Made by a program: the position numbers and the translations under genes. The notes beneath the pieces were generated by a model. It was not told the DNA's origin, did not search any database, and saw only the letters and a list, made by a program, of their open reading frames with translations. A stretch of DNA of 64,000 nucleotides from contig CAVSMH010000006.1 in NCBI GenBank assembly GCA_963728965.1, forward strand, positions 682,001-746,000, in the 5' to 3' direction. The stretch comes from DASQZT01 sp963728965 (GTDB taxonomy: Bacteria; Acidobacteriota; Terriglobia; Bryobacterales; Bryobacteraceae). Positions 1 to 9,001 of the stretch are shown here, piece by piece (position 1 is the stretch's first letter; every line of letters starts with the position of its first letter).

Positions 1-50
1 CTGTCTCACGCGACGCACGGAGCAATGCCGGCAAAGTGGACGCGGCGGCA

Positions 51-383
51 TCAACGCACGCGCCACGAGGCCAGTGTGGCAACGGCTTCCGGCCGACGCA
101 AATCGGGCCGGATGGCTAGTTCCAGAACTGTGACGGCGTCCAGATCGACCACGTAGTGTTCAATTTCCGTCGTTGAGCCTGTAGGGCTGAAGTTCCATTG
201 TTGGCGCATAATCTCTGTTGCCGAACCGCCTGATCCAGACGACCAATGAAGGATGAACTCCTGCGTTCGCTCGCAGTTCGCTTCATGGAAACAGAAACGA
301 AGCTCCATATGATGCACTGCCACAGGCTCGTCGAAGATAATGCGGATCTGCTGTTTAGTGAGTTTCCGGCAAGCGTGCGTCAT
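51..383 (-). CDS. hypothetical protein, possibly beta-sandwich
   Basis: A 110-residue frame starting with ATG and ending near the window edge. It has no signal peptide or membrane segment. The alternation of short hydrophobic strands (for example HHMELRFCF and EFILHWSS) and the closing TLASWRVR suggest a small beta-sandwich of the discoidin/carbohydrate-binding kind, but this is only an impression of composition. It is divergent from the truncated IS-associated gene that starts at 434. I do not recognise the family and give no function. The surrounding sequence is degenerate, so this could also be a remnant. Confidence 0.4.
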   Translation of the reverse strand: MTHACRKLTKQQIRIIFDEPVAVHHMELRFCFHEANCERTQEFILHWSSGSGGSATEIMRQQWNFSPTGSTTEIEHYVVDLDAVTVLELAIRPDLRRPEAVATLASWRVR

Positions 384-433
384 TTCGACTAAGCCGAACT
401 GGTAAGTTCATGGAGTCGCAAGGTCCGATAATC

Positions 434-605
434 ATGAACCATAAGACTGCAGCACCCATTCCTGAAGCGATTACGCAACTCCAACGCCAGTTGGAGCAGT
501 TTCGCAGCAGTCGGCCGGGCCGGACGAAGTTGCCGGAATCGTTGTGGCAGGCGGCGGCCGAGTTGGCTCGACGGCATGGTATTTATGCCGTAGCGCATTC
601 GAATT
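434..605 (+). pseudogene. truncated IS-associated small protein (IS66/IS21-type accessory ORF)
   Basis: The frame from the ATG at 434 encodes a recognisable start: AAPIPEAITQLQRQLEQ, then a polar stretch and LWQAAAELARRHGIYAVAHS. Small proteins with this pattern, normally continuing with a short helix-turn-helix tail, are common beside transposase genes and resemble IS accessory factors. Here the similarity stops at about residue 57. The frame then runs on into unrelated sequence, so the gene looks cut off. The family link is from memory of the pattern; the truncation is inferred from loss of the expected C-terminus. Confidence 0.4.
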
Positions 606-1334
606 CCGGGTGGATGCTAAACAAACGACGGCTCTGTACCCCGCAGGGCCCGGTTAGCCGAGGGTTTGCCGCCGTTTACTTCGGAGCCAACTCCGTAGCA
701 TCGGCTTCGAATCTTCCCCAGGAGCGCGACCTCCCGAAGAATCGTACCACTCTAAACCACCCCTCTCAAACCCCATCCCAAACCCGGACATTTCTACTTG
801 GCAGAGATTAGGACATTTCTGCTTGGCGTTTACACAGCGCGTCAGGTCGCGGACGGGCACTCGCGCATTCGGCGGATGCAACCAGATGGTCTTTTTGCGG
901 GATGTGACGTCTCTGCGCCTTGGCGTTTCCCGGCGCGATCCAAGTCCTCTGAAGAATATGCTTGTCGGCCCACGCAGCTTTTGCCGAAAACTCACACGTA
1001 CGTTTTCGGAACTAATGCGGACCGTTCACCAGACCTGCTGGCAGCGATGCCAGGAATCGCCAGAAGGTATATTGCGGCGGCAAAACGCAAGATTTTCAGC
1101 CCATGCCGGTCAACGTCGGGAAAAGCCGACATAAATCGCCAAAACCAGGGCCAATACGAACTGGTACACAGGCATGAACCCTGGTGTATCTGCTCGGCAA
1201 GCACTGGCAACAGGCACGGCGCGGATTCCACGGGAAGACCGAGATGTCGGGGTACAGCCAACAGGAGCTCTGGATGTGTGAAAAGCACTTGCATGGGCAA
1301 TACCGAGACGGACCACTCAGCGACGCAGTTCAAC
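606..1334. other. degenerate mobile-element remnants, no intact gene
   Basis: No convincing gene spans this stretch. At 788-804 and 813-829 there is a near-perfect 17-bp direct repeat (GGACATTTCT-A/G-CTTGGC), of the kind found at the ends of insertion sequences. On the minus strand around 1110-1190 a short run YQFVLALVLAIYVGFSR resembles the N-terminal part of IS4/IS1380-type transposases, but stops and frame changes surround it. The longer open frames here have amino-acid compositions typical of chance GC-rich frames. I read it as a graveyard of at least two elements bordering the transporter locus. Confidence 0.4.
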
Positions 1335-2306
1335 TCAAGGCGTTTGTGCACGTATTCCCGCCGCAACTGCGATCTCAATATCCGGCTGAGCCGTCCCGAT
1401 CCGAATGCAGGCCGCGAAGTGGCTGGCAGCGATTTCAGCTAGCCGAGGAGATATTTCCGTGCATTCCGGTATTACGTAGGGGCAGCGGCTGCGAAAGTGA
1501 CAGCCTGAGGGCGGATTGGCCGGCGAAGGTAGTTCGCCTACCAGAGCGGGTCGGCGCAGACCCGCGGCCGATGGCATCGCGGCCGCCAGCGCCCTGGTAT
1601 ATGGCATCAACGGCCGCGCGTACACCTCGTCCGCCGGCGCCAGTTCCACAATCCGGCCCAGGTACATGACAGCGATGCGGTTGGAGATGTGGTGAACGGC
1701 CCGCAGATCGTGCGAGACGAAAAGCATGGTCAATTTCAGCCGCTTCCTGAGGTCATTCAGCAGATTCAGAATTTGCGCCTGGATAGAGACGTCCAGCGCC
1801 GCAATCGGTTCGTCCGCCACGATGAACGCCGGCTCCGCCGCAAGGGCGCGGGCAATGCCGATGCGCTGCCGCTGACCGCCGGAGAACTCGTGTGGATACC
1901 GCCTCCGCAGTCCAGGATCAAGGCCCACCATCTCCATCAGCGCGGCCACCCGCTCTTCAGTCTGGCGGCGATTCCCGAGCCGCCAGACACTGAGCGGTTC
2001 CGCGATGATCGCTCCCGCCGTCATGCGCGGATTCAGAGAGGCGTAGGGATCCTGGAAGATCATCTGCATATGGCGCCGCAACGACCGCATGTTGCCATTG
2101 AGGTTCTGTCCACGGAAAGCAACCTGGCCCGAGCCCGGCTTCACCAGTTGGAGAATGGCGCGCCCCAGGGTGGTCTTGCCGCTGCCGGACTCGCCGACCA
2201 GCCCCAGGGTCTCCCCTTCGAAAATATCCAGAGACACGCCGTCCACGGCACGCACTGGCCCGAATTGCACCTTCAAATCGCGAACTGAGATGAGCGGTAC
2301 GGACAT
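1335..2306 (-). CDS. oppF: oligopeptide/dipeptide ABC transporter ATP-binding protein OppF/DppF
   Basis: One of two ATPases expected to power import of peptides (or similar solutes) through the OppB-OppC channel at the inner membrane. Visible motifs: Walker A GESGSGKTTLG near residue 44, Q-loop MIFQDPYASLNPR, signature FSGGQRQRIGIARAL, Walker B FIVADEPIAALD and the switch histidine in LFVSHDLR. A C-terminal Cys-containing oligopeptide-transporter tail (FRSRCPYVIPEC) follows. About 323 residues, the usual length. I chose the ATG at 2306 (MSVPLISVRDLKV) rather than the upstream in-frame ATG because it matches family N-termini and lies 2 nt after the oppD stop. This is the last gene of the minus-strand transporter locus and is intact although several upstream genes are broken. 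Confidence 0.9.
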   Translation of the reverse strand: MSVPLISVRDLKVQFGPVRAVDGVSLDIFEGETLGLVGESGSGKTTLGRAILQLVKPGSGQVAFRGQNLNGNMRSLRRHMQMIFQDPYASLNPRMTAGAIIAEPLSVWRLGNRRQTEERVAALMEMVGLDPGLRRRYPHEFSGGQRQRIGIARALAAEPAFIVADEPIAALDVSIQAQILNLLNDLRKRLKLTMLFVSHDLRAVHHISNRIAVMYLGRIVELAPADEVYARPLMPYTRALAAAMPSAAGLRRPALVGELPSPANPPSGCHFRSRCPYVIPECTEISPRLAEIAASHFAACIRIGTAQPDIEIAVAAGIRAQTP

Positions 2307-2308
2307 GG

Positions 2309-3275
2309 CTACCTCACCCAGCACAGCAGCGAATGGTCTTTGCCGACGGTATGGTATGGGGGATATTCAATCCGGCAGCGGTCGATCGCTTCCGAGCACC
2401 GGTCGGCAAACGGACACCGGTTCAAATCGAGGCGCGCGGGGTCCGGCGGGACGCCGGGAATCGTGCGCAGGGTGGCACCACGCTGCGCGGGATCCGGGGT
2501 ACAGGCGAGCAACGACCGGGTATACGGATTCTGCGGGTTCTGGAACAGCTCATGCGCCGGGGCGGATTCGAAGACGCGTCCGGCGTACATGACGATGACG
2601 TGATCGGCCACGCCTGCAACCACGGCGAGGTCGTGCGTGATCAGGATCATGGAGGTTCCGGTGCGGTCGCGAAGCGCACGCATGAGGTCGAGAATCTGGG
2701 CCTGAATCGTCACGTCGAGCGCGGTCGTCGGTTCATCGGCGATCAGCACCTGCGGTTGGCAGGCGAGAGCCATGGCGATCATCACGCGTTGGCGCATGCC
2801 TCCGGAGAACTGGTGCGGGTATGCCGCCGCCCGGGTGCGGGCGTCTGGGATGCCGACCATTTCGAGCATCTTCACCGCGTGCTGCGCCGCTTCGTTGCGG
2901 CCGTGCCCCAGATGAAACCGGGTGATCTCCATGATTTTGCTCGCCGACGCGGAGGAAAGGGTTCAGCGACGTCATGGGATCCTGAAAGACCATCCCGATT
3001 CGCTTTCCCCGGATGGCGCGCATCGCGCTGCGATCGAGAGTGGCGAGGTCCTTCCCTTCGAACCAGACGGATCCGCCGGAGATTCGGCCTGTAGCCGCGA
3101 GGAGCCGCAGAATGGCTAGGCTGGTCACCGACTTTCCGGATCCGGACTCGCCCACGATGCCGAGGGTTTGCCCGGCGGCGAGATCAAAACTAACGCCTTC
3201 GACGGCGGGCACCACGCCGTCACTGGTTCGAAATTCCACCTTCAGATCGCGAACGGAGAGTTGTGGTTCCGTCAT
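2309..3275 (-). pseudogene. oppD: oligopeptide ABC transporter ATP-binding protein OppD/DppD, frameshifted
   Basis: The N-terminal half (ATG at 3275, Walker A GIVGESGSGKS, Q-loop MVFQDPMTSLNPFLRVGEQ) and the C-terminal half (signature FSGGMRQRVMIAMAL, Walker B VLIADEPTTALD, H-loop LITHDLAVV, Cys-rich tail NRCPFADRC) lie in different frames. Removing one A from the AAAA run at 2935-2938 (read as TTTT on the plus strand) joins them perfectly as GEQIMEITRFHLGHG, the family sequence. It is therefore a single +1 homopolymer insertion: a true mutation, a sequencing error, or less likely a slippage site. Start and stop overlap or nearly touch oppC and oppF, so the operon layout is preserved. Restored length would be about 321 residues. 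Confidence 0.85.
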
Positions 3276-4162
3276 AGCAGCACCTTGCTCGCCCGAAAAT
3301 CCAGCGCATCGCGCAGGCCGTCACCCAGGAAATTCAAGCAGAACAGCATCAGCGCCAGCAGCACGGCGGGCGCCGCGAGAAGGATGGGATGAACCGCAAT
3401 GGCTTGCGCGCCCTCGTCGGCTAGTACCCCGAGCGACGACACCGGTGGAGGGACGCCCAGGCCGAGGAAACTCAGAAACGCTTCACCGAGAATGACAAAT
3501 GGAATCGTCAGCGTTGCGTAGACGATGATCGGCCCGAGAGCATTGGGCACAATGTGGCGGACGATGATCCCGGCGGGCGACACCCCTATCGACCGAGCCG
3601 CTTCGACGAACAGCTCATTTTTGAGGCTGAGGACCTGCCCGCGCGTAATTCTCGCCATCGTGAGCCACGACGTGGCGCCCAACGCGAACAACAGCAACAG
3701 GAAACTCCGCTCGAAGAAAGTCATCAGGATCACGATGAAGAGGATGTCCGGCAGTGAGTAGAGGACATCGACCGCGCGCATCATCAGGTCATCGACGCGG
3801 CCACCGGCGTAACCGGCGACAGCCCCGAAGCCGACGCCGATCACCAGCGAGATAAGGGTGCCGACGATTCCCACCAGCAGGCTGATGCGGGCGCCGTACA
3901 GCACTCGAGCCAGCAGATCGAGGCCGAGCGTGTCGGTGCCGAGCGGGTGTGCCACGGTGGGATCGGCCAACCGGTGTTCGAGATCGAGTGTGTCGTAGGC
4001 TGAGCCGTTGTATTGAAACACGAGCCATGGACCGATCAGGGCGGCGAGCGCGATTATCAAAAATACGATGCCGCAGGCAATTGCCATCCGGTTCCGGCGG
4101 AGACGCCGGTACGCGTCAGTCCAGGGACTCACGCCCTTGACAGGTTCGGATTTATCAGGCAT
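3272..4162 (-). CDS. oppC: peptide ABC transporter permease OppC/DppC
   Basis: Inner-membrane permease of the peptide importer, pairing with OppB. The 296-residue protein has a short polar cytosolic N-terminus, a first membrane segment (about residues 27-50, IACGIVFLIIALAALIGPWL), a periplasmic loop containing the family motif HPLGTDTLGLDLLARVLYGAR, and then five membrane segments. The EAA loop that docks the ATPases is visible as VEAARSIGVSPAGIIVRHIVPN. The start overlaps the oppD start region by ATGA (3272-3275) and its 5' end overlaps the end of oppB by 8 nt, implying translational coupling. Frame intact. Confidence 0.93.
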   Translation of the reverse strand: MPDKSEPVKGVSPWTDAYRRLRRNRMAIACGIVFLIIALAALIGPWLVFQYNGSAYDTLDLEHRLADPTVAHPLGTDTLGLDLLARVLYGARISLLVGIVGTLISLVIGVGFGAVAGYAGGRVDDLMMRAVDVLYSLPDILFIVILMTFFERSFLLLLFALGATSWLTMARITRGQVLSLKNELFVEAARSIGVSPAGIIVRHIVPNALGPIIVYATLTIPFVILGEAFLSFLGLGVPPPVSSLGVLADEGAQAIAVHPILLAAPAVLLALMLFCLNFLGDGLRDALDFRASKVLL

Positions 4163-5159
4163 ATCGAATCCTCGGATCTGACCAGGCGTAGGCCAGATCC
4201 ACCAGCAGGTTGGCGATCATCAGAGCGATTGCGCCGAAGGCCGTCAGTCCCAGAATCAGAAAGTGGTCGCGATTATTGGCGGCATCGACGAAATAGCCGC
4301 CCAGTCCAGGAATGGAGAAGACCCGCTCCACGACGACGGTTCCCGTGATCAGGAAGGCGAGTGCGGGCCCGGAGAAACTCACTACCGGAAGAATCCCGCC
4401 GCGAAGAGCGTGCACGAGCACGACTCGCCACTCCGGCAAGCCCTTGGCGCGGGCGGTGCGAATGTAATCCTGGCGCAGCGACTCCACCATTCCGGTGCGG
4501 GTCAGCCGCGCAATATAGGCGATGTAGACGGAGGAAAGCGTGATAGCGGGCAGCACTACTGTTCGCAGCGTGGGAATACGAAGATAGCCCCACTCCACCG
4601 CCCACTCCATGCGCGCGGGAGGAAACCAGTAGAGCGTAAGGCTGAAGATGGTGACGAGCAGCGGGCCCAGCACGAAGTTTGGGATGCATACACCAAGGGT
4701 GGACAACCCGGTAATTGTGTGATCGATCCAGGAATTCTGCTTGTACGCGGCGAGTATCCCGGCAGCAAGTCCGATTGAGGCGGCGATCAAATGAGCGATG
4801 AGCCCCAGGACGGCGGAGACCGGCAGCGCTTCCTTTATGATCTGATTCACAGTCTTGTCCTTGTACTTGGTGGAATCGCCGAAGTCGGGGTAGGGATGCC
4901 AGGTCCAGTTTTTCGTCTCGCGGCTATAGCGGCTATAAGTGAAGCCGAGCAGCCGGCCCATATACCGCACGTACTGCGTGGACCTGGGTTGATCGAAGCC
5001 GTACTTGGCTTTGAGGTTGGCCTCAATTTCGGGTGGCAATCGGCGCTGGCTGCTGAACGGGCTGCCCGGCGCCATTTGCACCATGACGAACGTGATGGTA
5101 AGGGCCACGAATACGAGTGGTCCCATGACCAGCAGTCGACGAAAGGCGAATCTCAACAT
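4155..5159 (-). CDS. oppB: peptide ABC transporter permease OppB/DppB
   Basis: First permease of the importer, 334 residues. It begins with the canonical membrane segment FAFRRLLVMGPLVFVALTI and MVQMAPGSPF motif of OppB proteins, has a large periplasmic insertion (residues about 60-110, rich in Tyr/Lys/Asp), then five further membrane helices. The EAA motif for ATPase contact is IRTARAKGLPEWRVVLVHALR. It starts 10 nt downstream of the last binding-protein fragment and overlaps oppC by 8 nt, so it belongs to the same transcription unit. The frame is intact, which makes the wrecked state of the upstream binding-protein genes more striking. Confidence 0.93.
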   Translation of the reverse strand: MLRFAFRRLLVMGPLVFVALTITFVMVQMAPGSPFSSQRRLPPEIEANLKAKYGFDQPRSTQYVRYMGRLLGFTYSRYSRETKNWTWHPYPDFGDSTKYKDKTVNQIIKEALPVSAVLGLIAHLIAASIGLAAGILAAYKQNSWIDHTITGLSTLGVCIPNFVLGPLLVTIFSLTLYWFPPARMEWAVEWGYLRIPTLRTVVLPAITLSSVYIAYIARLTRTGMVESLRQDYIRTARAKGLPEWRVVLVHALRGGILPVVSFSGPALAFLITGTVVVERVFSIPGLGGYFVDAANNRDHFLILGLTAFGAIALMIANLLVDLAYAWSDPRIRYA

Positions 5160-5169
5160 AGAGTATTCC

Positions 5170-5685
5170 TCATGACAGTCTCCGATCGTGATCGATCCAG
5201 GTGTATTTGAAAGATGGCGTGTTGAGCCCGGTCAGACGCAGCCCGCGCACTTCGGGGCGCTCCAGGTAGTTCCACGCATCGAAGTAGAACGGGATAAACG
5301 GCATGCCGAGCAGAAGCCTTGCCTCGCACTCCGAGAGCCTCTGCATTCGCAGGACGGGATCCAGTGTCGCACTTGCCGCGGCCACCATCCGGTTGTATTC
5401 GGGATCGGACCAGCCGGGGTAATTGGCCGTGTAGAAGTTCAGGAGGTCAACGGGATCGGGGTAATTGCAGATATACGGCTCCTCGCCGACGCCTCTCCAA
5501 CCGGTTGCGGCCATGACCTCGGAGACGTAGGCCGTCTGCTCCTTTGGAACGAGCTGGGTCTCCAGCCCGAGGTATTCCTTCCACTGGTATTGGAGGATCT
5601 CCGCAATCAACGTGCTGTCGGTTCGCGCCATGAATTGGATGGGCAGCGACAAGTGCGCTTCGGGCGCAGCCGAAGCCGCCCAGAT
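5170..5685 (-). pseudogene. C-terminal fragment of a family-5 extracellular solute-binding protein
   Basis: The frame from about 5685 to the stop at 5170 encodes the last third of a peptide-binding lipoprotein (SBP_bac_5 family): LSLPIQFMARTDSTLIAEIL, YPDPVDLLNFY, YNRMVAAASATLDPVLRMQ and a final SFKYTWIDHDRR. It overlaps in homology with, rather than continues, the C-terminal third of the copy that precedes it: both contain the segment ending in EI-x-Q-x-QW. The two are therefore different paralogues joined by a deletion near 5680-5700, out of frame. The N-terminal two thirds of this gene are missing. It sits 10 nt before oppB. Confidence 0.75.
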
Positions 5686-7037
5686 TTCACACCTCGATAT
5701 TCGCCGGAATGAATTGTTTGCCCCCAGACGTTCCAATCCAGGGTGACCAGGTTTACGTGAGCTCCCAGGCTCGTCCGCCATTGTCTCTGGATGATCTCGG
5801 CCATCTCCTTGCTCCGGGTGCGAGCCGCGAAGGTCAGATCGAATTCCAGACGCTCGGCGCCGGCTAGTCTGATCAATTCGCGCGCGGCTGCCACATCGTA
5901 CGAGAGGACGTCCCACGTTCGCCTACCGGCTTGCACGGATAGCGTCCCCACACCTGCGTAACCACCAAATGGCGGGATCAATGTACGGGCGGCAGTCTGC
6001 TTGGCGTCCAGGAACCGGGTGATCTCGTGCTTGTCAGTAGCCATCTGGAACGCATAGCGGACCAGTACGTTGTCGAAGGGCGGCCGAGTCGTATTGAAGG
6101 CGTAGAACATGTTTCGATACGCTGGCACCGAATGGAAATCCCGCTTCTCGCGCAGTGCTGGAATCCACAGCGGCGGGACAGCGCGTCCATGCGTAGCATA
6201 CGCGCCGCCGGTCCTGTACAAATTGACGCTCGTCGCGCCGTCCGTAACCGGGAGAAATACAATCTCCTGCAGCCGGATGCGGGCGGCATCGTAGTACCGG
6301 GGATTCCTTCGAAGCACAATGCGCTCGTACGGTCTCCATTCGTGCAGGAGAAAGGGACCGCTGGAGGCCATCCGGCGAGGTGTCGTCCAAGAGCTTCCGA
6401 ATGCCTGAATGTTGTGGCGCGGCACCGCGGCGAGAAACGGGGCCGTCGCCACTCTCAGGAAATGGGCGGAGGGAGCCTTGAGAGTGACACGTACGGTGAA
6501 TTCGTCTGCCGCGCATATGCCTAGAGTCTCAGGGCGTGCCTCTCCCTCGGTAACCCCCCTTCCGTTGGCCACCGGGTACAGATAAGCGCCATTATCGCCG
6601 CCGAGTGCCGGGTCACCCACCCGCCGCCACGCGAAGACAAAATCGTCCGCTGCGATTGGCTGCCCATCGCTCCAAAGCGCCCCAGCGACATTCGTGCCGC
6701 TGCCAGGCAATCGCATCCCGCGCGGATTCCGGTGCCCACGCAGATAAAACGTGAGCTCCGTCAGGCTTGCATCGAACTCATAATGAGTCGCCAGACCGGC
6801 CCGCGGTTCCAGAGTAACGGGGTCAGCGGAGACAAGGCCCTCAAACAATGCAGGCCAGATGTAGCACTCGCTTCCGCCGAGAGCGGTCGCCGGATCAAGC
6901 CCGCCCGGTCCGGCTCCAATCTCGTAAATCAGGGTCTGGCTTGAGGGCGGAGTCGCGTTCCCGAAATACTGCTCTTGCCGTCCGCACCCAGCCAGCGCCA
7001 GAGGGGCAGCGGTGAGCCATGTGCGTCGGGAAATCAT
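5686..7037 (-). pseudogene. family-5 solute-binding lipoprotein copy 1, C-terminally truncated
   Basis: A peptide-binding protein of the OppA/DppA type that should feed OppBC. The ATG at 7037 overlaps the stop of the preceding copy as ATGA. It opens with a lipoprotein signal (RRTWLTAAPLALAGC, lipobox cysteine near residue 18), then the family core: GGLDPATALGG, LWSDGQPIAADDFVFAWRR, the SSGPFLLHEWRPYERIVLRRNP region and VRYAFQMATDKHEITRFLD. Homology stops at IHSGEYRG near 5690, where sequence from another paralogue begins in a different frame. The last roughly 80 residues are lost. I use the internal ATG because upstream in-frame codons belong to the preceding copy. Confidence 0.8.
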
Positions 7038-7441
7038 GACGGCCTCCAGTTGGTGTCGATCCAGACGTATTTCAATTGCTGGCGGTCGAGCAGATTGGCC
7101 CCAAACCCGCGTACGAACGGTTTCACGAGCTCCGCATTGACCCAATACGACATCGGCAGGATTGGCATGCCTTCCAATAAGCGCCGCTCGCATTGCGCCA
7201 ACCGTGCCAGGCGCAATGCGTGATCAGCCGTGGCCTTTGCTTCGGCGAGCATCGCGGTGTATCGTGGGTCATTCCAGTGCGTGCCGTAACCATCCAGGTT
7301 CGTGAAGAGGTCGAGGATTGAGACCGGATCCACATACGACCCGGAGGTTCCCGACGTTGCCACGTGACGGAACGTTCCTTTCAGGATGGTTTGGATCCAA
7401 TTCGGAAAATCGGCCAGAGTTATGCTGACCTGTACGCCTAG

Positions 7442-8940
7442 CAGCCTGTGGTAATAGTGAGACGGGCGAATAAAAACATGTGACCTCGTAAATGTTTTGA
7501 GCGTCTATTGGATATGGCAATGGGAACGCGGCGGAAGCGGGAGCGGCAACAGGATCTGTGGATCGCAACCAGCGATGTGGTCGAGACACCAGCCAATGTC
7601 TTCTACGACCGCTTGAATCAGATTCTGGACGGGCACGATTTCGATGCCAAGGTGGAGCGGCTGTGCCGGAAGTTTTACAAAGACAGCGTATACGGTCGGC
7701 CCAGCATGGCGCCGGGGGTCTACTTCCGATCGCTACTGATCGGTTTTTTTGAGGGCCTCGATTCGGAGCGAGGAATCGCGTGGCGGACAGCCGACTCTCT
7801 GTCGTTACGGAAATTCCTGGGCTACGCGCTGGATGAGGCCACGCCGGATCATTCCACGATTTCGCGCACGCGGCGATTGTATTGGCTGGAGACGCACAAG
7901 GCCGTGTTCCGCTGGGTGCTGAAGATCCTCGATCAAGAGGGACTGGTCAGCGGACGGACCGTATCGATTGATGCCACTACGCTGGAAGCCAATGCGGCGC
8001 TGAAAAGCATCGTGCGGCGGGACAACGGACAAAGCTACAACGACTATCTGAAGGAACTGGCCAAGGCCGCCGGGATCGAGAACCCGACGCGCGAACAGTT
8101 GGCACGACTGGACCGCAAGCGAAAGAAGAAAGGATCGAATCAGGAGTGGATGAGCCCCAGTGACCCCGACGCCCGAATCACCAAAATGAAGGATGGGCGG
8201 ACGCACCTGGCGCACAAGGCCGAGCACGCAGTGGATCTGACCAGTGGGGCGCTGCTGGCAGTGACGCTGCAGCCGGCCAATGAAGGGGACACGACGACGA
8301 TCCACCGGACCCTGGAAGAAGCGCAAGCTGTGGCCCGCGAGATCAACGAACATGGAGTCGAAGAGGTGGTAGCGGACAAGGGCTATCACAGCGGCGCGGT
8401 GCTGAAGAAAGTACATGAGCAGGAAGTCCGATGCTACATCCCCGAGCCGGAGCGTGGGCGGCGAAACTGGCAAGGTGAGGGGAAGGAGGAAGAGCAGAAG
8501 CGGACCTATGAAAACCGGCGGCGTGGGCGCGGCGACCGCAACAAGCGACTCCAGAAGTTGCGGAGCGAACTGACGGAGCGGAGCTTCGCACACCTATACG
8601 AGACCGGCGGAATGAGACGGGTGCACCTGCGGGGTCGGAAGAACATTCTGAAGCGACTACTGGTGCACGGAGCCGCGTTCAATCTCTCGTTGATCCTGCG
8701 CCAGACCATGGGAGTGGGGAAGCCCCGGCGGTTACAGGGGCTTTCTTTGCAACCGTTTATGCTGTTCGCGCGCATTTTTTCGTGGCTCTGGGCGACATCA
8801 CGAGCACCAGAACAAAGGAGTGAGAGCTTTGCAATGCAAAGCGGCGGCGCGATGGCCATGCTGCCAGCCGATTCAGGCATATATCAAGTAATTTGCTTCG
8901 GGCTGGCTGCCTGGAAAACGCCTACTTCTGACACGGGCTG
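7442..8940 (+). mobile_element. IS1182-like insertion sequence with CTAG target duplication
   Basis: About 1.5 kb, one transposase. Ends are short inverted repeats: CAGCC-T-GTG at 7442 and its reverse complement CAGCC-C-GTG at 8940. It is flanked by CTAG at 7438-7441 and CTAG at 8941-8944, the second of which was later split by the IS630-family element. Target: solute-binding protein copy 2, opposite strand. The family name rests on the transposase; the boundaries are read from the repeats and from perfect restoration of the host reading frame. Confidence 0.8.
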
Positions 8941-8944
8941 CTAG
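7514..8944 (+). CDS. IS1182-family DDE transposase
   Basis: Transposase of 476 residues. The N-terminal domain carries RPSMAPGVYFRSLLIGFFEG and a DSLSLRKFLGY/ATPDHSTISRTR segment typical of IS1182/IS5-like transposases. The catalytic core follows: first Asp in VSIDATTLEANAALKS, second Asp in VVADKGYHSG, and a C-terminal basic region. The stop codon TAG coincides with the CTAG target duplication, so the last codons lie in the element end. Starts at 7508 (TTG), 7514 and 7520 (ATG) are all possible; I took 7514. The frame is intact, so the element may still be active. Confidence 0.8.
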   Translation: MAMGTRRKRERQQDLWIATSDVVETPANVFYDRLNQILDGHDFDAKVERLCRKFYKDSVYGRPSMAPGVYFRSLLIGFFEGLDSERGIAWRTADSLSLRKFLGYALDEATPDHSTISRTRRLYWLETHKAVFRWVLKILDQEGLVSGRTVSIDATTLEANAALKSIVRRDNGQSYNDYLKELAKAAGIENPTREQLARLDRKRKKKGSNQEWMSPSDPDARITKMKDGRTHLAHKAEHAVDLTSGALLAVTLQPANEGDTTTIHRTLEEAQAVAREINEHGVEEVVADKGYHSGAVLKKVHEQEVRCYIPEPERGRRNWQGEGKEEEQKRTYENRRRGRGDRNKRLQKLRSELTERSFAHLYETGGMRRVHLRGRKNILKRLLVHGAAFNLSLILRQTMGVGKPRRLQGLSLQPFMLFARIFSWLWATSRAPEQRSESFAMQSGGAMAMLPADSGIYQVICFGLAAWKTPTSDTGC

Positions 8945-9001
8945 TGTCCTGTCCCTTAAATGTCTTTACCTTTTGGGTCGGCAGGGGCATAATGGAATAC
9001 G

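Noticed and set aside
798..1442. 214-codon open frame, candidate new gene
   Set aside because: No conserved motifs, Cys/Arg/Ser-rich, overlaps the IS-like direct repeats and the end of oppF.
2930..2945. Programmed frameshifting in oppD
   Set aside because: The AAAA run lacks a classical slippery heptamer and a downstream structure, and many neighbouring genes are simply broken, so decay or error is the simpler reading.
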